Source: Jatrophihabitans telluris
Lineage (GTDB): Bacteria; Actinomycetota; Actinomycetes; Mycobacteriales; Jatrophihabitantaceae
Length of the DNA: 64,000 nucleotides
Assembly (NCBI RefSeq): GCF_023516435.1
Contig: NZ_CP097332.1
Coordinates: forward strand, 1,612,001 to 1,676,000
Direction: 5' to 3'
Under the pieces are notes generated by a model, which was not told the origin of the DNA, searched no databases, and saw nothing but the letters and a program-made list of their open reading frames with translations. Position 1 is the first letter of the stretch; each line of letters opens with the position of its first letter. Shown here one piece after another: positions 45,014 to 54,740 of the stretch. The translations under genes were made by a program, and so were the position numbers.

Positions 45014-45771
45014 GAACCCGACGCTTCCAGCAGGGATTCCGCCGACGCGATCGGCTCGGTGCGATCCACGATCCGCCCGTCCCGCAGGAAGATGACCCGG
45101 TCGGCCCAGCCCGCGTGCCGCGCGTCGTGGGTGACCAGCAGGCCGGCGGCACCGGCGTCGCAGCGCGCCCGGAGCAGGCGCAGGACTTCCTCACCCGTCT
45201 GGGAGTCGAGCGCGCCGGTGGGCTCGTCAGCCAGGATCAGCCGCCGCTGACCGATGAGCGCGCGCACGATGGCCACCCGTTGCTGCTGGCCGCCGGACAG
45301 TTCGTCCGGGAATCGGTCGGCCTGGCCACCCAGGCCGACCTCGGCCAGCGCCGCCCGGCCTTCGGCGCGGGCCTGCCGGGTCGCGACGCCGTCGAGTTCC
45401 CTCGGGAGCATGACGTTCTCCAGGGCACTGAGCGACGGAATCAGATTGAGTTGCTGGAAGACGTAACCGATCGACCGGCGCCGCAGGGCGGCGAGTTGGT
45501 TCGGTGAGCGCGTGGTCAGGCTCTGCCCGCACACGGCCACGTCGCCGCTGGTAGGGGAGTCCAGGCCGCCGGCGAGTCCGAGCAAGGTTGTCTTGCCCGA
45601 CCCCGACGGCCCCATGATCGCGACGAGTTCACCAGCGTTCACCTCCAGATCGACGCCTTCCAGAGCATGCACGGCGAGCTCGCCGCTGCCGTGGGTACGC
45701 ACGACCGAGCGCAGCAGCAGTACCGGGACGGAGGCCGACATCGGTTCACGCGGGGCCAGGTCGCTGGTCAT
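45010..45771 (-). CDS. ABC transporter ATP-binding protein (MacB/LolD type)
   Basis: 253 residues. Walker A GPSGSGKTT, Q-loop in YVFQQLNLIPSLSALENV (a MacB/LolD hallmark), signature LSGGQQQRVAI, Walker B LILADEPTGALD, and H-loop VTHDARHA. Powers the FtsX-type permease encoded next. The ATG at 45771 overlaps the padR stop (ATGA, 45768-45771), and its own stop overlaps the permease ATG (45010-45013), so all three genes are translationally coupled. The frame runs on upstream inside padR without similarity. Confidence 0.94.
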   Translation of the reverse strand: MTSDLAPREPMSASVPVLLLRSVVRTHGSGELAVHALEGVDLEVNAGELVAIMGPSGSGKTTLLGLAGGLDSPTSGDVAVCGQSLTTRSPNQLAALRRRSIGYVFQQLNLIPSLSALENVMLPRELDGVATRQARAEGRAALAEVGLGGQADRFPDELSGGQQQRVAIVRALIGQRRLILADEPTGALDSQTGEEVLRLLRARCDAGAAGLLVTHDARHAGWADRVIFLRDGRIVDRTEPIASAESLLEASGS

Positions 45772-46385
45772 CGCACTGACCGTCCGGCCCGCTGCGCCGT
45801 TGCGGTGCTGGGCTGACGGGCCGACGCGCCGCTCGGCTGCGGAGCCGACGGCGCACCGGCCGCGGCGGCCCGCGCGACCCGGGTCTCGCAGTGGTCCAGC
45901 CACCGGATCTCGGCCTCGGCGTTGAAGATCAGCAGATCGGCGACGAGTTGCCAGGACAGGTCGTCCCCGGCACGCTCACGGGCACGGGTGTAATCCTGCA
46001 GTGATCGGACGGTCGCCGTTCGTTGGATCTGGACCAGTGCCGTGATGTCGACCCCGGGCGTCCGGGCCGCGAGGGCGAGCTTGATCGCCAGCTCACTGCG
46101 CGCCGGATCCGCAGACACCGGGGTGCTGAACCAGCGGCCGAGTTCGACGCGTCCAGCCTCGGTGATCGCGTACAACCGCTGGCCGTCGCGGGTGGAGCCG
46201 TCGTAGGCGGGACCGTCCACCTCGGCGATGAAGCCGTCTCGCTCGAGCCGGGCCAGCGTGCTGTAGACCTGGCCGATGTTCAAGGGCCAGGTCGAGCCGG
46301 TGGATTCCTCGAACTCGGTCCGCAGCTGGTAGCCGTGCAGCGGTCCTCGATCCAGCAGCGCCAGCAAGCCGTGTTTGACCGACAT
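45768..46385 (-). CDS. PadR family transcriptional regulator
   Basis: 205 residues. N-terminal winged helix: SVKHGLLALLDRGPLHGYQLRTEFEESTGSTWPLNIGQVYSTLARLERDGFI, the classic PadR signature with GYQL and the QVY recognition helix; C-terminal dimerisation helices about 110-170 and an Ala/Pro/Gln-rich tail. It heads the padR-ATPase-permease operon. A 46-bp near-perfect palindrome begins 8 bases upstream of the start codon and is the obvious autoregulatory operator. A GGGAG ribosome-binding site lies between operator and ATG. Confidence 0.93.
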   Translation of the reverse strand: MSVKHGLLALLDRGPLHGYQLRTEFEESTGSTWPLNIGQVYSTLARLERDGFIAEVDGPAYDGSTRDGQRLYAITEAGRVELGRWFSTPVSADPARSELAIKLALAARTPGVDITALVQIQRTATVRSLQDYTRARERAGDDLSWQLVADLLIFNAEAEIRWLDHCETRVARAAAAGAPSAPQPSGASARQPSTATAQRAGRSVR

Positions 46386-46393
46386 GTCGAACT

Positions 46394-46439
46394 CCCGTCC
46401 GTAGATACTCGGTATGCATACCCGGTATCTACGGACGGG
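46394..46439. promoter_or_regulatory. 46-bp palindromic operator of the padR-ABC operon
   Basis: Near-perfect two-fold symmetry about position 46416.5. The 14-bp outer arms (46394-46407 and 46426-46439, CCCGTCCGTAGATA and complement) are exact, and the 12-bp centre GGTATGCATACC (46411-46422) is exact. Asymmetry is confined to the few bases between arm and centre on each side. PadR proteins bind dyads of the ATAC/GTAT kind. It covers the likely promoter (TATCTA on the minus strand). Confidence 0.75.
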
Positions 46440-46456
46440 TCAAGCCCCTGCTGGCG

Positions 46457-48637
46457 TCAGTGCCCCGGGTGCCGCAACCAGATTCCCGCCAACGGGGGAA
46501 CCCGGACCGTGGCTGACGTCGGCTGGCCGTGCCAGGACGAACCGTCGGCGACGACCGCGCCGAGATTGCCGACGCCCGAGCCGCCATAGATCTCGGCGTC
46601 GGTGTTGAGGACCTCTTCCCACCGTCCGGTCAGCGGCAACCCGAGCCGATAGTCCTCGTGCGGCACCGGGGAGAAGTTCACGACGTTGGCCAGCACCGAG
46701 CCGTCATCGCCCCACCGCAGGAAGGAGAACACGTTGCCGGTGGCGTCGTTGGCATCGATCCAGGCGAATCCCTCCGGCGAGACGTCCTGCGACCAGATGG
46801 CACGGGTCTGGCGGTAGACGGCGTTTAGGTCGGTGACCAGGCGCAGCACGCCTTGGTGATCCTCGGCGCCGTCGAGCAGCCACCAGTCCAGTGAGCGAGC
46901 CTCGCTCCACTCCCCGCCCTGGGCGAACTCCGAGCCCTGGAAGATCAACTGCTTGCCGGGATGGGCCCACATGTAGGCGTACAGCGCCCGCAGGGTCGCC
47001 ATCTGCTGCCAGCGGTCACCGGGAATCTTGTTCAACAGCGAGCCCTTGCCGTGCACGACCTCATCGTGGCTGAAGGGCAGGACGTAGTTCTCCGAATACG
47101 CGTAGACCATCGCGAACGTCATCTGGTGGTGGTGGAACTGCCGGTGGATCGGTTCGCGCTCGATGTAGTCCAGGGTGTCGTGCATCCAGCCCATGTTCCA
47201 CTTGAAGCCGAAGCCGAGACCGCCGAGATGCGTCGGCCGGGTGACGCCGGGCCAGGACGTGGACTCCTCCGCGATCGTCACGACGCCGGGAACGCGCTTG
47301 TACACCGTGGCATTCATCTCCTGAAGGAAAGCCACGGCCTCGAGGTTCTCCCGGCCGCCGTACTTGTTCGGCAGCCATTCCCCGGCCTTGCGCGAGTAGT
47401 CCAGATACAGCATCGAGGCAACGGCATCGACGCGCAGCCCGTCGATGTGGAACTCCTCGAGCCAGAAGAGCGCGTTGGCGACGAGGAAGTTGCGGACCTC
47501 GGAGCGGCCGAAGTCGAAGACGTACGTGCCCCAGTCCGGCTGCTCGCCCCGGCGCGGGTCGGCGTGCTCGTACAGGGCCGTTCCGTCGAAGCGGGCCAGC
47601 GCCCAGGCGTCCTTCGGGAAGTGCGCGGGCACCCAGTCGACGATCACCCCGATGCCGGCCTGGTGCAGCTTGTCGACCAGGTAGCGGAACTCGTCCGGAT
47701 TGCCGAAGCGGCTGGTGGGGGCGTAGTACGAGGACACCTGGTATCCCCAGGAACCGCCGAAGGGATGCTCGGCCACGGGCAGCAACTCCACGTGGGTGAA
47801 GCCGGTGTCCTTCACGTAGGAGACCAGGTGCTCGGCCAGCTCGCGGTAACTCAGGCCCTGCCGCCAGGAACCCAGGTGCACTTCGTAGATCGACATCGGC
47901 GAGGCGTGCCACGGTGTGTCGGCCCGTTGGGCGAGCCAGGCGGCATCGTCCCACTCGTAGTCGGCGGTGAAGACGACGGATGCGGTCGCCGGCGGCACCT
48001 CGGTCGCAAAGGCCATCGGGTCGGCCTTCTCGCGCCAGACGCCGTCCTTGCCGAGGATGTTGAACTTGTAGCGGGTGCCGTCACCGACGCCGGGCACGAA
48101 CAGTTCCCACACGCCGGAGGAACCCAGTGAGCGCATCGGGAACGCCCGTCCCGACCAGTAGTCGAAGTCGCCCTGGATGCGGATCCCTTCGGCATTGGGC
48201 GCCCAAACCGCGAAGGACGTGCCCGTCACCGGTCCGGACGGAGTGTCGTAGCTACGCACGTGAGCGCCGAGGATGGTCCACAGTTCTTCGTGGCGTCCCT
48301 CACCGACCAGATGCAGGTCGAGTTCGCCGAGCGTGGGCAGCCAGCGGTACGGGTCGTCGACGATGAACCGCTGCTCGCCGTAACCCACCTCCAGGCGGTA
48401 GTCGGCCGGGTCGGAGTCCACCACGCCGGCGAACACCCCGCCGGGATGGATCTGCTCCAACGGCGTACGGGCGCCGTCGATCACCACGCTGACCGAGGAG
48501 GCCTCGGGCCGCAGGGTGCGGATCGCGGTGCGGCCCGGCTCGATCGGATGAGCACCGAGCACGGAGTGCGGCTGGGCGTGGTTTCCGTTGACGAGACGGT
48601 CCAGTTCGTCGGGACTCACGGGTGCTTGCACGGTCAT
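46457..48637 (-). CDS. glgB: 1,4-alpha-glucan branching enzyme
   Basis: GH13 enzyme creating alpha-1,6 branches in glycogen. 726 residues: N-terminal CBM48 modules (about 1-220), a catalytic barrel with nucleophile Asp404 (GLRVDAVAS), acid/base Glu457 (IAEESTSWP) and the transition-state Asp in [13 protein letters not shown], and a C-terminal beta domain. In the GlgE pathway it acts on linear chains made by GlgE. GAGGA lies 9 bases before the ATG. Third gene of the treS-mak-glgB operon, 72 bases after mak. Confidence 0.96.
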   Translation of the reverse strand: MTVQAPVSPDELDRLVNGNHAQPHSVLGAHPIEPGRTAIRTLRPEASSVSVVIDGARTPLEQIHPGGVFAGVVDSDPADYRLEVGYGEQRFIVDDPYRWLPTLGELDLHLVGEGRHEELWTILGAHVRSYDTPSGPVTGTSFAVWAPNAEGIRIQGDFDYWSGRAFPMRSLGSSGVWELFVPGVGDGTRYKFNILGKDGVWREKADPMAFATEVPPATASVVFTADYEWDDAAWLAQRADTPWHASPMSIYEVHLGSWRQGLSYRELAEHLVSYVKDTGFTHVELLPVAEHPFGGSWGYQVSSYYAPTSRFGNPDEFRYLVDKLHQAGIGVIVDWVPAHFPKDAWALARFDGTALYEHADPRRGEQPDWGTYVFDFGRSEVRNFLVANALFWLEEFHIDGLRVDAVASMLYLDYSRKAGEWLPNKYGGRENLEAVAFLQEMNATVYKRVPGVVTIAEESTSWPGVTRPTHLGGLGFGFKWNMGWMHDTLDYIEREPIHRQFHHHQMTFAMVYAYSENYVLPFSHDEVVHGKGSLLNKIPGDRWQQMATLRALYAYMWAHPGKQLIFQGSEFAQGGEWSEARSLDWWLLDGAEDHQGVLRLVTDLNAVYRQTRAIWSQDVSPEGFAWIDANDATGNVFSFLRWGDDGSVLANVVNFSPVPHEDYRLGLPLTGRWEEVLNTDAEIYGGSGVGNLGAVVADGSSWHGQPTSATVRVPPLAGIWLRHPGH

Positions 48638-48709
48638 CGGTATCGGTCCTCACAGAAGGGAGAGCGTCGAGGGAAACGGCCGGAGGTTCGACCGCGGGAA
48701 CCCGGTACG

Positions 48710-50095
48710 TCAGCTGCGGCCGGCGGCCAGCCGCTGTAGGGAAGCCAGCGGAATCGGTAGCCAGTTGGGACGGTTGCGAGCTTCATAGACCAGTTCGTAG
48801 ACGGCCTTGTCCGCCTCGAACGCGCGCAGCAGCACGGTGACCTCCGCAGGATCAAGCCCGCCGCCCTCGGCGTAGCCCTGGCAGAAGGCGGCCCGGTTGC
48901 GGTCGGCCCACTCCGCCGCGCGAAACTCCGACTGTGACGTCGCGCCGATGTCGATCAGCTGGTGCCGGGCGGCGTAGTCGAAACTGCGCAGCATTCCCGC
49001 CACGTCGCGGATGGGGGAGTCCTGGCGACGGCGTTCGCCGATGCTCTTGGCGGGTTCGCCCTCGAAATCGAGGAAGACCCACCGGTGGACGGTTCGCAGC
49101 ACCTGTCCCAGATGCAGGTCGCCGTGCACTCGCTGCGCCAGCACGGGACGGTCGTAGTTGGCCAGATCGTCGTAGGCGTGGCGCAGTCCGTCGGCGACCG
49201 TGCTCAGCGCGGGGACCTCCGACAGCGCCGCGTCCAGACGCCCCTTCATGACGGCCGCGCGCTCGCCCAGTTCGGCTGAGCCCAGCTCGGAGGTCCCGAA
49301 AGCCCGCGCCAGGTCGGCGTGAACCTCCGCGGCCGACACGCCCAGTCGGTGCGCCTCGCCGGCAAAGTCGCCGCCGGCCTCCTCGGCGTGCAGGTCGCCC
49401 TCGGCCATGAGGTCCCGAACGCTGCCGGTGGCAAACTGCCAGCCGTCGGTCGCGGTGGTCATGAACTCCTGCAGCATGGCCAGGCTCCACGGCTGCCCGT
49501 CCACCTCGGCGGTCACGTGCCCGAGCAGCTTGGCGATGTGCCGCGCGCCGAGCCGGGTCAGCTCGGCGTGGATCTCGATATCCGGGTTCAGGCCCGGCTC
49601 GACCCGGCGAAACGCCTTCATGATCGCCGTGTCACCGAAGATGAGCGAGGTGTTGGACTGTTCGGCGGTCAGCGCCAGGCTGGTCTCGCCGACCGGGATC
49701 TCGCCGGGGTTGTCCAGGGCGTCGAACACCACGCCGTCGACGGTGTCCCCGGCTGCCATCCGGGCTAGCCACACCCCGGTGACCTCCTTGTCGTGCAAGG
49801 CGTCGTAGAGATGGATGGGGCGATCGTCGTCGATGTCGATCACGGTCCCGACCAGCACGTGGTCGAGGTGGTCGACGGTCTCGGTGCGAAAGACCAATGG
49901 CACCTGGTAGTGCTCGAGCTGGCCGTCGGAGTAGGTGACGTCCGCGATCCAGATCTGAACCGAGGGTGGCTCGGGTGCCAGTTCGGCCAGCAGGCGCGCG
50001 GCGATGACCCCGTCGCGGGACTTACCGGCATACCAGCGCTGCTGTCCGAGCCAGCCGCTGAGAACTCGGGATACCTCCGCCGGATCGACTTTCAC
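48710..50095 (-). CDS. mak: Maltokinase
   Basis: Phosphorylates maltose (from TreS) to maltose-1-phosphate for GlgE. 461 residues; N-terminal cystatin-like lobe then an aminoglycoside-phosphotransferase-type kinase fold with HGDLHLGQ (catalytic loop, Brenner motif) and VFLDFEGEP (metal-binding DFE). The GTG at 50095 overlaps the treS stop by 4 bases (GTGA, 50092-50095); the open frame continues upstream inside treS without similarity. Separate from treS here, whereas some actinobacteria carry a TreS-Mak fusion. Confidence 0.95.
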   Translation of the reverse strand: MKVDPAEVSRVLSGWLGQQRWYAGKSRDGVIAARLLAELAPEPPSVQIWIADVTYSDGQLEHYQVPLVFRTETVDHLDHVLVGTVIDIDDDRPIHLYDALHDKEVTGVWLARMAAGDTVDGVVFDALDNPGEIPVGETSLALTAEQSNTSLIFGDTAIMKAFRRVEPGLNPDIEIHAELTRLGARHIAKLLGHVTAEVDGQPWSLAMLQEFMTTATDGWQFATGSVRDLMAEGDLHAEEAGGDFAGEAHRLGVSAAEVHADLARAFGTSELGSAELGERAAVMKGRLDAALSEVPALSTVADGLRHAYDDLANYDRPVLAQRVHGDLHLGQVLRTVHRWVFLDFEGEPAKSIGERRRQDSPIRDVAGMLRSFDYAARHQLIDIGATSQSEFRAAEWADRNRAAFCQGYAEGGGLDPAEVTVLLRAFEADKAVYELVYEARNRPNWLPIPLASLQRLAAGRS

Positions 50096-51972
50096 CCGGT
50101 ATCTCCTTCCCTGTCGCCGTCGCCGGGCAACGGCGCGGCAACGATCGGTACAGCGGTGCTCGGGCTTGCCGGAGCCGCGACGAGTTCGCCGCTGGGCTCC
50201 GTCCCTGACGGGCCGTGTTCGTCTCCGGCCTGCTCGCCCGGCGGTAGCTCGACGGTCAGGCCCGCCGACAAGGAACCACCGGCCGGCAGCCCGGTCCCGG
50301 CCTTGGGCTGGTGCTGTGGAATGCGCAGCCAGTAGAAGCCGTGCCCGGCGACGGTGAGCAGGTACGGCAGTTCCCCGATCGCCGGAAAGTGGCTGCCGCC
50401 GGTCATCTCGATCGGCTCGGCACCTTCCCAATGGCGCAGGTCCAGCTCGACGGCCTGCGGGAACCGGGACAGGTTGTTCACGCAGAGCACGACGTCGTCG
50501 CCGAAGGCCCGGACGAAGGACAGCACCGAGGGGTTCGACCCGCCGATGTCGGTGAAGGTGCCCATGCCGAACGCGGGATTGGCCTTGCGCAGACCGATCA
50601 TTCGCCGGGTCCAGTGCAGCAATGAGGAGGTGTTGCGCGTCTGGGCCTCGACGTTGGTGACCTGGTAGCCGTACACCGAGTCGGAGTTGACCGGCAGGTA
50701 GAGCCGTCCAGGCTCACAGGTCGAGAAACCGGCGTTGCGGTCAGGGGTCCACTGCATCGGGGTGCGCACGCCGTCGCGGTCCCCGAGCCAGATGTTGTCG
50801 CCCATCCCGATCTCGTCGCCGTAGTACAGCACCGGCGAGCCCGGCAGCGACAGCAACAGGGCGTTGAACAACTCGATCCGGTTGAGGTCGTTGTCCAGCA
50901 GCGGGGCCAGGCGGCGGCGGATGCCGATGTTGGCCTTCATGCGCGGATCCTGCGCGTACTCCGACCACATGTAGTCGCGCTCTTCGTCGGTCACCATCTC
51001 CAGCGTCAACTCGTCGTGGTTGCGCAGGAAGATGCCCCACTGGCAGGACTCGGGAATGGCCGGCGTCTGCTCGAGGATCTCCGAGATCGGATAACGGTTC
51101 TCGCGCCGCACGGCCATGAAGATGCGCGGCATCACGGGGAAGTGGAAGGCCATGTGGCACTCGTCGCCACCCACGGAGTAGTCACCGAAGTACTCGACGA
51201 CGTCGCCCGGCCACTGGTTGGCCTCGCACAGCAGGACGCGGTCCGGGTAGTTGGCGTCGACCTCCTTGCGCACGCGCCGCAGGAACTCGTGGGTTTCGGG
51301 CAGGTTCTCGCCGTTGGTGCCGTCCCGGACGAAGAGGTAGGGAACGGCATCCAGCCGGAACCCGTCGATGCCCACTTCCAGCCAGAACCGCAGCGCGTCG
51401 AGGATCGCGTCGCAGACCGCGGGATTGTCGAAGTTCAGGTCGGGTTGGTGGGAGAAGAACCGATGCCAGAAGTACTGCTTGCGAATCGGGTCGAAGGTCC
51501 AGTTCGAGGGTTCGGTGTCGACGAAGATGACGCGCGCGTCCGGGTAGCGGGTGTCGTCGTCGGCCCAGACGTAGAAGTCGCCGTACGGACCGTCCGGGTC
51601 GGTGCGACTGGCCTGAAACCACGGATGGGCATCGGAGGTGTGGTTCATGACGAAGTCGATGATCACCCTGATACCGCGATCGTGGGCCGCGTCGAGGAAC
51701 CGCTGGAAGTCGTCGATGGTTCCGAACTCCGGCAGCACCCCGGTGTAGTCGGATACGTCGTAACCGCCGTCGCGCAGCGGCGACGTGAAGAACGGCGGCA
51801 ACCACAGGCAGTCCACGCCGAGCCATTGCAGATAATCGAGCTTGTCGGTCAGGCCGCGCAGGTCACCGGTGCCGTCGCCGTTGGAATCGGCGAACCCCCG
51901 CACCAGGACTTCGTAGAAGACCGCTCGCTTGAACCACTCGGGGTCGCGATCGATCTGGACGGCTTCGGTCAC
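50092..51972 (-). CDS. treS: Trehalose synthase (maltose alpha-D-glucosyltransferase)
   Basis: GH13 isomerase interconverting trehalose and maltose. 626 residues. The N-terminus [27 protein letters not shown] is typical of TreS. Catalytic Asp in [10 protein letters not shown], acid/base Glu in LLCEANQWP and Asp in [11 protein letters not shown]. The C-terminal about 50 residues are a Gly/Pro/Glu-rich tail beyond the usual end. The GTG at 51972 has AAGGAG about 7 bases upstream; the longer frame to 52029 is rejected. First gene of treS-mak-glgB. Confidence 0.95.
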   Translation of the reverse strand: MTEAVQIDRDPEWFKRAVFYEVLVRGFADSNGDGTGDLRGLTDKLDYLQWLGVDCLWLPPFFTSPLRDGGYDVSDYTGVLPEFGTIDDFQRFLDAAHDRGIRVIIDFVMNHTSDAHPWFQASRTDPDGPYGDFYVWADDDTRYPDARVIFVDTEPSNWTFDPIRKQYFWHRFFSHQPDLNFDNPAVCDAILDALRFWLEVGIDGFRLDAVPYLFVRDGTNGENLPETHEFLRRVRKEVDANYPDRVLLCEANQWPGDVVEYFGDYSVGGDECHMAFHFPVMPRIFMAVRRENRYPISEILEQTPAIPESCQWGIFLRNHDELTLEMVTDEERDYMWSEYAQDPRMKANIGIRRRLAPLLDNDLNRIELFNALLLSLPGSPVLYYGDEIGMGDNIWLGDRDGVRTPMQWTPDRNAGFSTCEPGRLYLPVNSDSVYGYQVTNVEAQTRNTSSLLHWTRRMIGLRKANPAFGMGTFTDIGGSNPSVLSFVRAFGDDVVLCVNNLSRFPQAVELDLRHWEGAEPIEMTGGSHFPAIGELPYLLTVAGHGFYWLRIPQHQPKAGTGLPAGGSLSAGLTVELPPGEQAGDEHGPSGTEPSGELVAAPASPSTAVPIVAAPLPGDGDREGDTG

Positions 51973-52157
51973 TGACGGCTCCTTGCTCCGCTCGGTCGTA
52001 GGCGAGCCGGCCTTCGTAGCCGCTCGCACCTGTCGTCCTCACTGCTCGTGCCTACTCTGCCACGAACCGGAAGCGCTCACAGCCCGCGGCAGGCAGCGCT
52101 TAACCCGGCTCGCACCGCACGGTCGATTTCGGCACCGGCCGGCCGGCGAACGCTGCC
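51973..52157. promoter_or_regulatory. treS upstream region with two AGCGCT sites and a small hairpin
   Basis: 185 bases between treS and the SPFH gene. Two similar sites, CGGAAGCGCTCACA (52068-52081) and GGCAGCGCTTAACC (52092-52105), have centres 23 bp apart and resemble LacI-family operators with a central CG. AGGCAGCG (52091-52098) also pairs with CGCTGCCT (52151-52158). A GCTGCC/GGCAGC hairpin overlaps the SPFH stop and may end that transcript. Confidence 0.4.
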
Positions 52158-53378
52158 TCAGGGCAGCGGCGGGATCGGCGGGATCGGCGGGATCGAGGGC
52201 AACGACGGCATCGGCGGCTCCGGGGGGATGCCCGCGTGCGCCTGCTCGCTGTCGGGATCGAAATCGGAGGCCCGGAAGTTGGCGGCTTCGGGTTGCTCTG
52301 CCGCCGGCGGGAGATTCGAGTCGAACCAGCCCGTCGTGTCGATCTTCTCCTGCTCGGCGTCGGCGGCGTGTCCGGCACCGGAGCCGCCACCGGACGATCC
52401 GCCGGTGCTCTCGGCCGACAGCCACGAGGGACCGCTGTCGGAGGCCTCGCCCCCGGACAGGCGCGACAACCCCTCCAGCGCCTTGGAGAACTCACTCGGC
52501 ACGATCCACATCTTGTTGGCGTCACCCTGGGCGATCTGCGGCAGGGTCTGCAGGTACTGGTAGGCCAGCAGCGCCGGATCCGGCCGGGCCGCGTGGATCG
52601 CGCCGAACGTGGTCTCGATCGCCTTGGCCTGGCCCTGGGCGGACAGGTACCGCGCGGCCCGCTCGCCCTCGGCGCGCAGGATCCGCGACTGCCGGTCGGC
52701 CTCGGCCGCCAGGATCGCGGCCTGTTTCTGGCCCTCGGCCGACAGGATCTGCGCCGCCTTCTGCCCTTCGGCCGTCTTGATCGCCGATTCCCGCTGGCCC
52801 TCGGCCGTCAGGATGATCGCGCGTTTGTCCCGGTCGGCGCGCATCTGCTTCTCCATGGCATCGCGAATCGAGGCGGGCGGCTCGATCGCCTTGATCTCGA
52901 CGCGGGCAACCCGGATGCCCCACGGGCCGGTCGCCTCGTCGAGAACTCCGCGCAGCTGGGTGTTGATGCTGTCCCGGCTGGTGAGGGTCTGTTCCAGGTT
53001 GAGGGCACCGACGACGTTGCGCAGCGTCGTGATGGTCAGCTGCTCGACGGCCTGGATGTAGTTCTGGATCTCATACGTCGCCGCTCGCGGGTCGGTCACC
53101 TGGAAGTAGATGACGGAGTCGATGGCCACGGTGAGGTTGTCCGAGGTGATGACCGGCTGCGGCGGGAAACTCACCACCTGTTCGCGAAGATCGATCAGAG
53201 GCCGGAGCCGATCGACGAACGGGACCAGCACCGCGACCCCGGCCCCTTGGGTCCGGGTGTAGCGGCCGAGCCGCTCGACCACGCCGGCGCGGGCCTGCGG
53301 AATGATCCGCACGCTTCGGACCAGCACGATGGCGGCGACCACGGCGACCACCACAGCGGCAATGAGGATCGGGGGCAT
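52158..53378 (-). CDS. SPFH/band-7 membrane protein (QmcA/stomatin-like)
   Basis: 406 residues. N-terminal membrane helix about 3-22, SPFH domain about 25-180 (IIPQARAGVVERLGRYTRTQGAGV, VDSVIYFQVTDPRAATYEI), then an Ala/Glu/Gln-rich coiled coil (repeats of AEGQ: EGQRESAIKTAEGQKAAQILSAEGQ). The C-terminal tail from about 320 is low complexity and ends in tandem PIPP units. Such proteins oligomerise into membrane cages that organise proteases or fluid domains. The NfeD partner gene lies just upstream on the same strand. Confidence 0.93.
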   Translation of the reverse strand: MPPILIAAVVVAVVAAIVLVRSVRIIPQARAGVVERLGRYTRTQGAGVAVLVPFVDRLRPLIDLREQVVSFPPQPVITSDNLTVAIDSVIYFQVTDPRAATYEIQNYIQAVEQLTITTLRNVVGALNLEQTLTSRDSINTQLRGVLDEATGPWGIRVARVEIKAIEPPASIRDAMEKQMRADRDKRAIILTAEGQRESAIKTAEGQKAAQILSAEGQKQAAILAAEADRQSRILRAEGERAARYLSAQGQAKAIETTFGAIHAARPDPALLAYQYLQTLPQIAQGDANKMWIVPSEFSKALEGLSRLSGGEASDSGPSWLSAESTGGSSGGGSGAGHAADAEQEKIDTTGWFDSNLPPAAEQPEAANFRASDFDPDSEQAHAGIPPEPPMPSLPSIPPIPPIPPLP

Positions 53379-53435
53379 GGGTGACCTTTCTCAGACGTCG
53401 GCAGGGAGGTTTCCAACGGGGCGGCCGGCCCCAAC

Positions 53436-53870
53436 TCAGTCGGGCGGGCCGTACCAGACCACCGCGGTCGCACCCTCGATGGCCACCACCTGCACGGTGG
53501 TGCCCGGCGCGAAGTTCTGGGCGCGTTCGGCCGCGCGGGCCGACCACTCGCCTCCGTTGAGGCGAACCCGGCCCGAGGTGTAGGTGACCGGGGCCAGCAC
53601 GACCGCCTCCTTGCCGACCAGCGCGTCGGCGTTCGTGGCGTGCACCCCGGGGGTGAGGTGCCGCCGGGCCAGGGGGCGCACGAAGAGCAACAGGACCGCG
53701 CCGGCGATCACGGCCAGGACGAGCTGTAGCGGCTCGGGGACGCCTACGGCGTCGGCGCCGGCACCGACCAGCGCCGCACCGGCGAGCATGATCAACACCA
53801 GATCCAGCGAGAACGCCTCCGCCACGGCGAGCAGTCCGGCCGCGATGATCCAGAGCAACCAGGTGGGCAT
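53436..53870 (-). CDS. NfeD-like membrane protein with OB domain
   Basis: 144 residues: two to three membrane helices (about 3-65) followed by a soluble OB-fold domain (about 75-142; DALVGKEAVVLAPV, GRVRLNGGEWSAR, PGTTVQVVAIEGATAVV), the short NfeD1b form. NfeD proteins work with SPFH proteins, and the two are adjacent here (58 bases apart). Function in membrane quality control is inferred from that pairing. Confidence 0.88.
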   Translation of the reverse strand: MPTWLLWIIAAGLLAVAEAFSLDLVLIMLAGAALVGAGADAVGVPEPLQLVLAVIAGAVLLLFVRPLARRHLTPGVHATNADALVGKEAVVLAPVTYTSGRVRLNGGEWSARAAERAQNFAPGTTVQVVAIEGATAVVWYGPPD

Positions 53871-53914
53871 AACTCATTGCACCACGCCGAAGGCAGAACC
53901 GGTTGGCTCTGCCC

Positions 53915-53920
53915 TATCCT
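53915..53920 (+). promoter_or_regulatory. -10 box for leaderless SDR gene
   Basis: TATCCT ending 6 bases before the ATG at 53927; no ribosome-binding site. Confidence 0.5.
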
Positions 53921-53926
53921 GCGCTG

Positions 53927-54715
53927 ATGATTCCTGCCGCATTCGACCTGGCCGGACAGGTCGCCGTCGTGACCGGTGCCGGCAGCCCCGACGGGATCGG
54001 GTTCGCCACCGCCGCTCTGCTCGGTGAGCTCGGCGCCGCCGTCGTGCTCGGCGGAACCAGCGAGCGGGTGCACCAGCGTGCCGGCGAACTGCGGGAGCAA
54101 GGCGTGCAGGCCGAGGCGGTCATCGGCGACCTCACCGATCCGGACACCGCGGCCCGCACCGTCGCGGCGGCCATGCGGCAGTGGAACCGGCTCGACATCC
54201 TCGTCAACAACGCGGGGATGATCTCGGTCGCGGAGCCGGACTTCCAGGCGGGCACGCTGCTCGAGACCGATGTGGTCAGCTGGCAGTCCTCGCTGCGGCG
54301 CAACCTGGATACCGCCTTCCACATGACACGGGCGGCGTTGGCCGTGATGCGCGGGCGCGGCTACGGCCGCGTCGTCATGGTGTCCAGCGTCACCGGACCG
54401 GTCATGGCCATGCGGGCCGACGTGGCCTACGCCAGCGCCAAGGCCGGCATCGTCGGCTTCGCCCGGGCCCTGGCGGTCGACCACGGCAGTGAGGGCATCA
54501 CCGTCAACGCCGTCGCCCCGGGCTGGATCGCCACCGGGTCACAGACCGAGTCCGAGTCGGCCGACGGGCGGCACACGCCGCTCGGGCGAAGCGGTCGCGC
54601 CGAGGAGGTGGCCGCCGCGATCGCCTGGTTGGCCTCACCCGGCGCTGCCTACGTCACCGGCCAATGCCTCGTCGTCGACGGCGGGAACTCGGTCGCCGAA
54701 CAGCGGGCCACCTGA
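53927..54715 (+). CDS. Short-chain dehydrogenase/reductase
   Basis: 262 residues, classical SDR. Cofactor motif TGAGSPDGIG (the TGxxxGxG with a two-residue insertion), NNAG at about 88-91, catalytic Ser in VMVSSVTG and YASAK (Tyr-x-x-x-Lys). The C-terminal YVTGQCLVVDGGNS is typical of FabG-like enzymes. Substrate unknown. It is inserted, on the opposite strand, between the NfeD/SPFH pair and glgE. The ATG at 53927 is supported by the -10 at 53915. Confidence 0.9.
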   Translation: MIPAAFDLAGQVAVVTGAGSPDGIGFATAALLGELGAAVVLGGTSERVHQRAGELREQGVQAEAVIGDLTDPDTAARTVAAAMRQWNRLDILVNNAGMISVAEPDFQAGTLLETDVVSWQSSLRRNLDTAFHMTRAALAVMRGRGYGRVVMVSSVTGPVMAMRADVAYASAKAGIVGFARALAVDHGSEGITVNAVAPGWIATGSQTESESADGRHTPLGRSGRAEEVAAAIAWLASPGAAYVTGQCLVVDGGNSVAEQRAT

Positions 54716-54740
54716 GGGTCGTCGAAGGGTTTGCGGTGGC

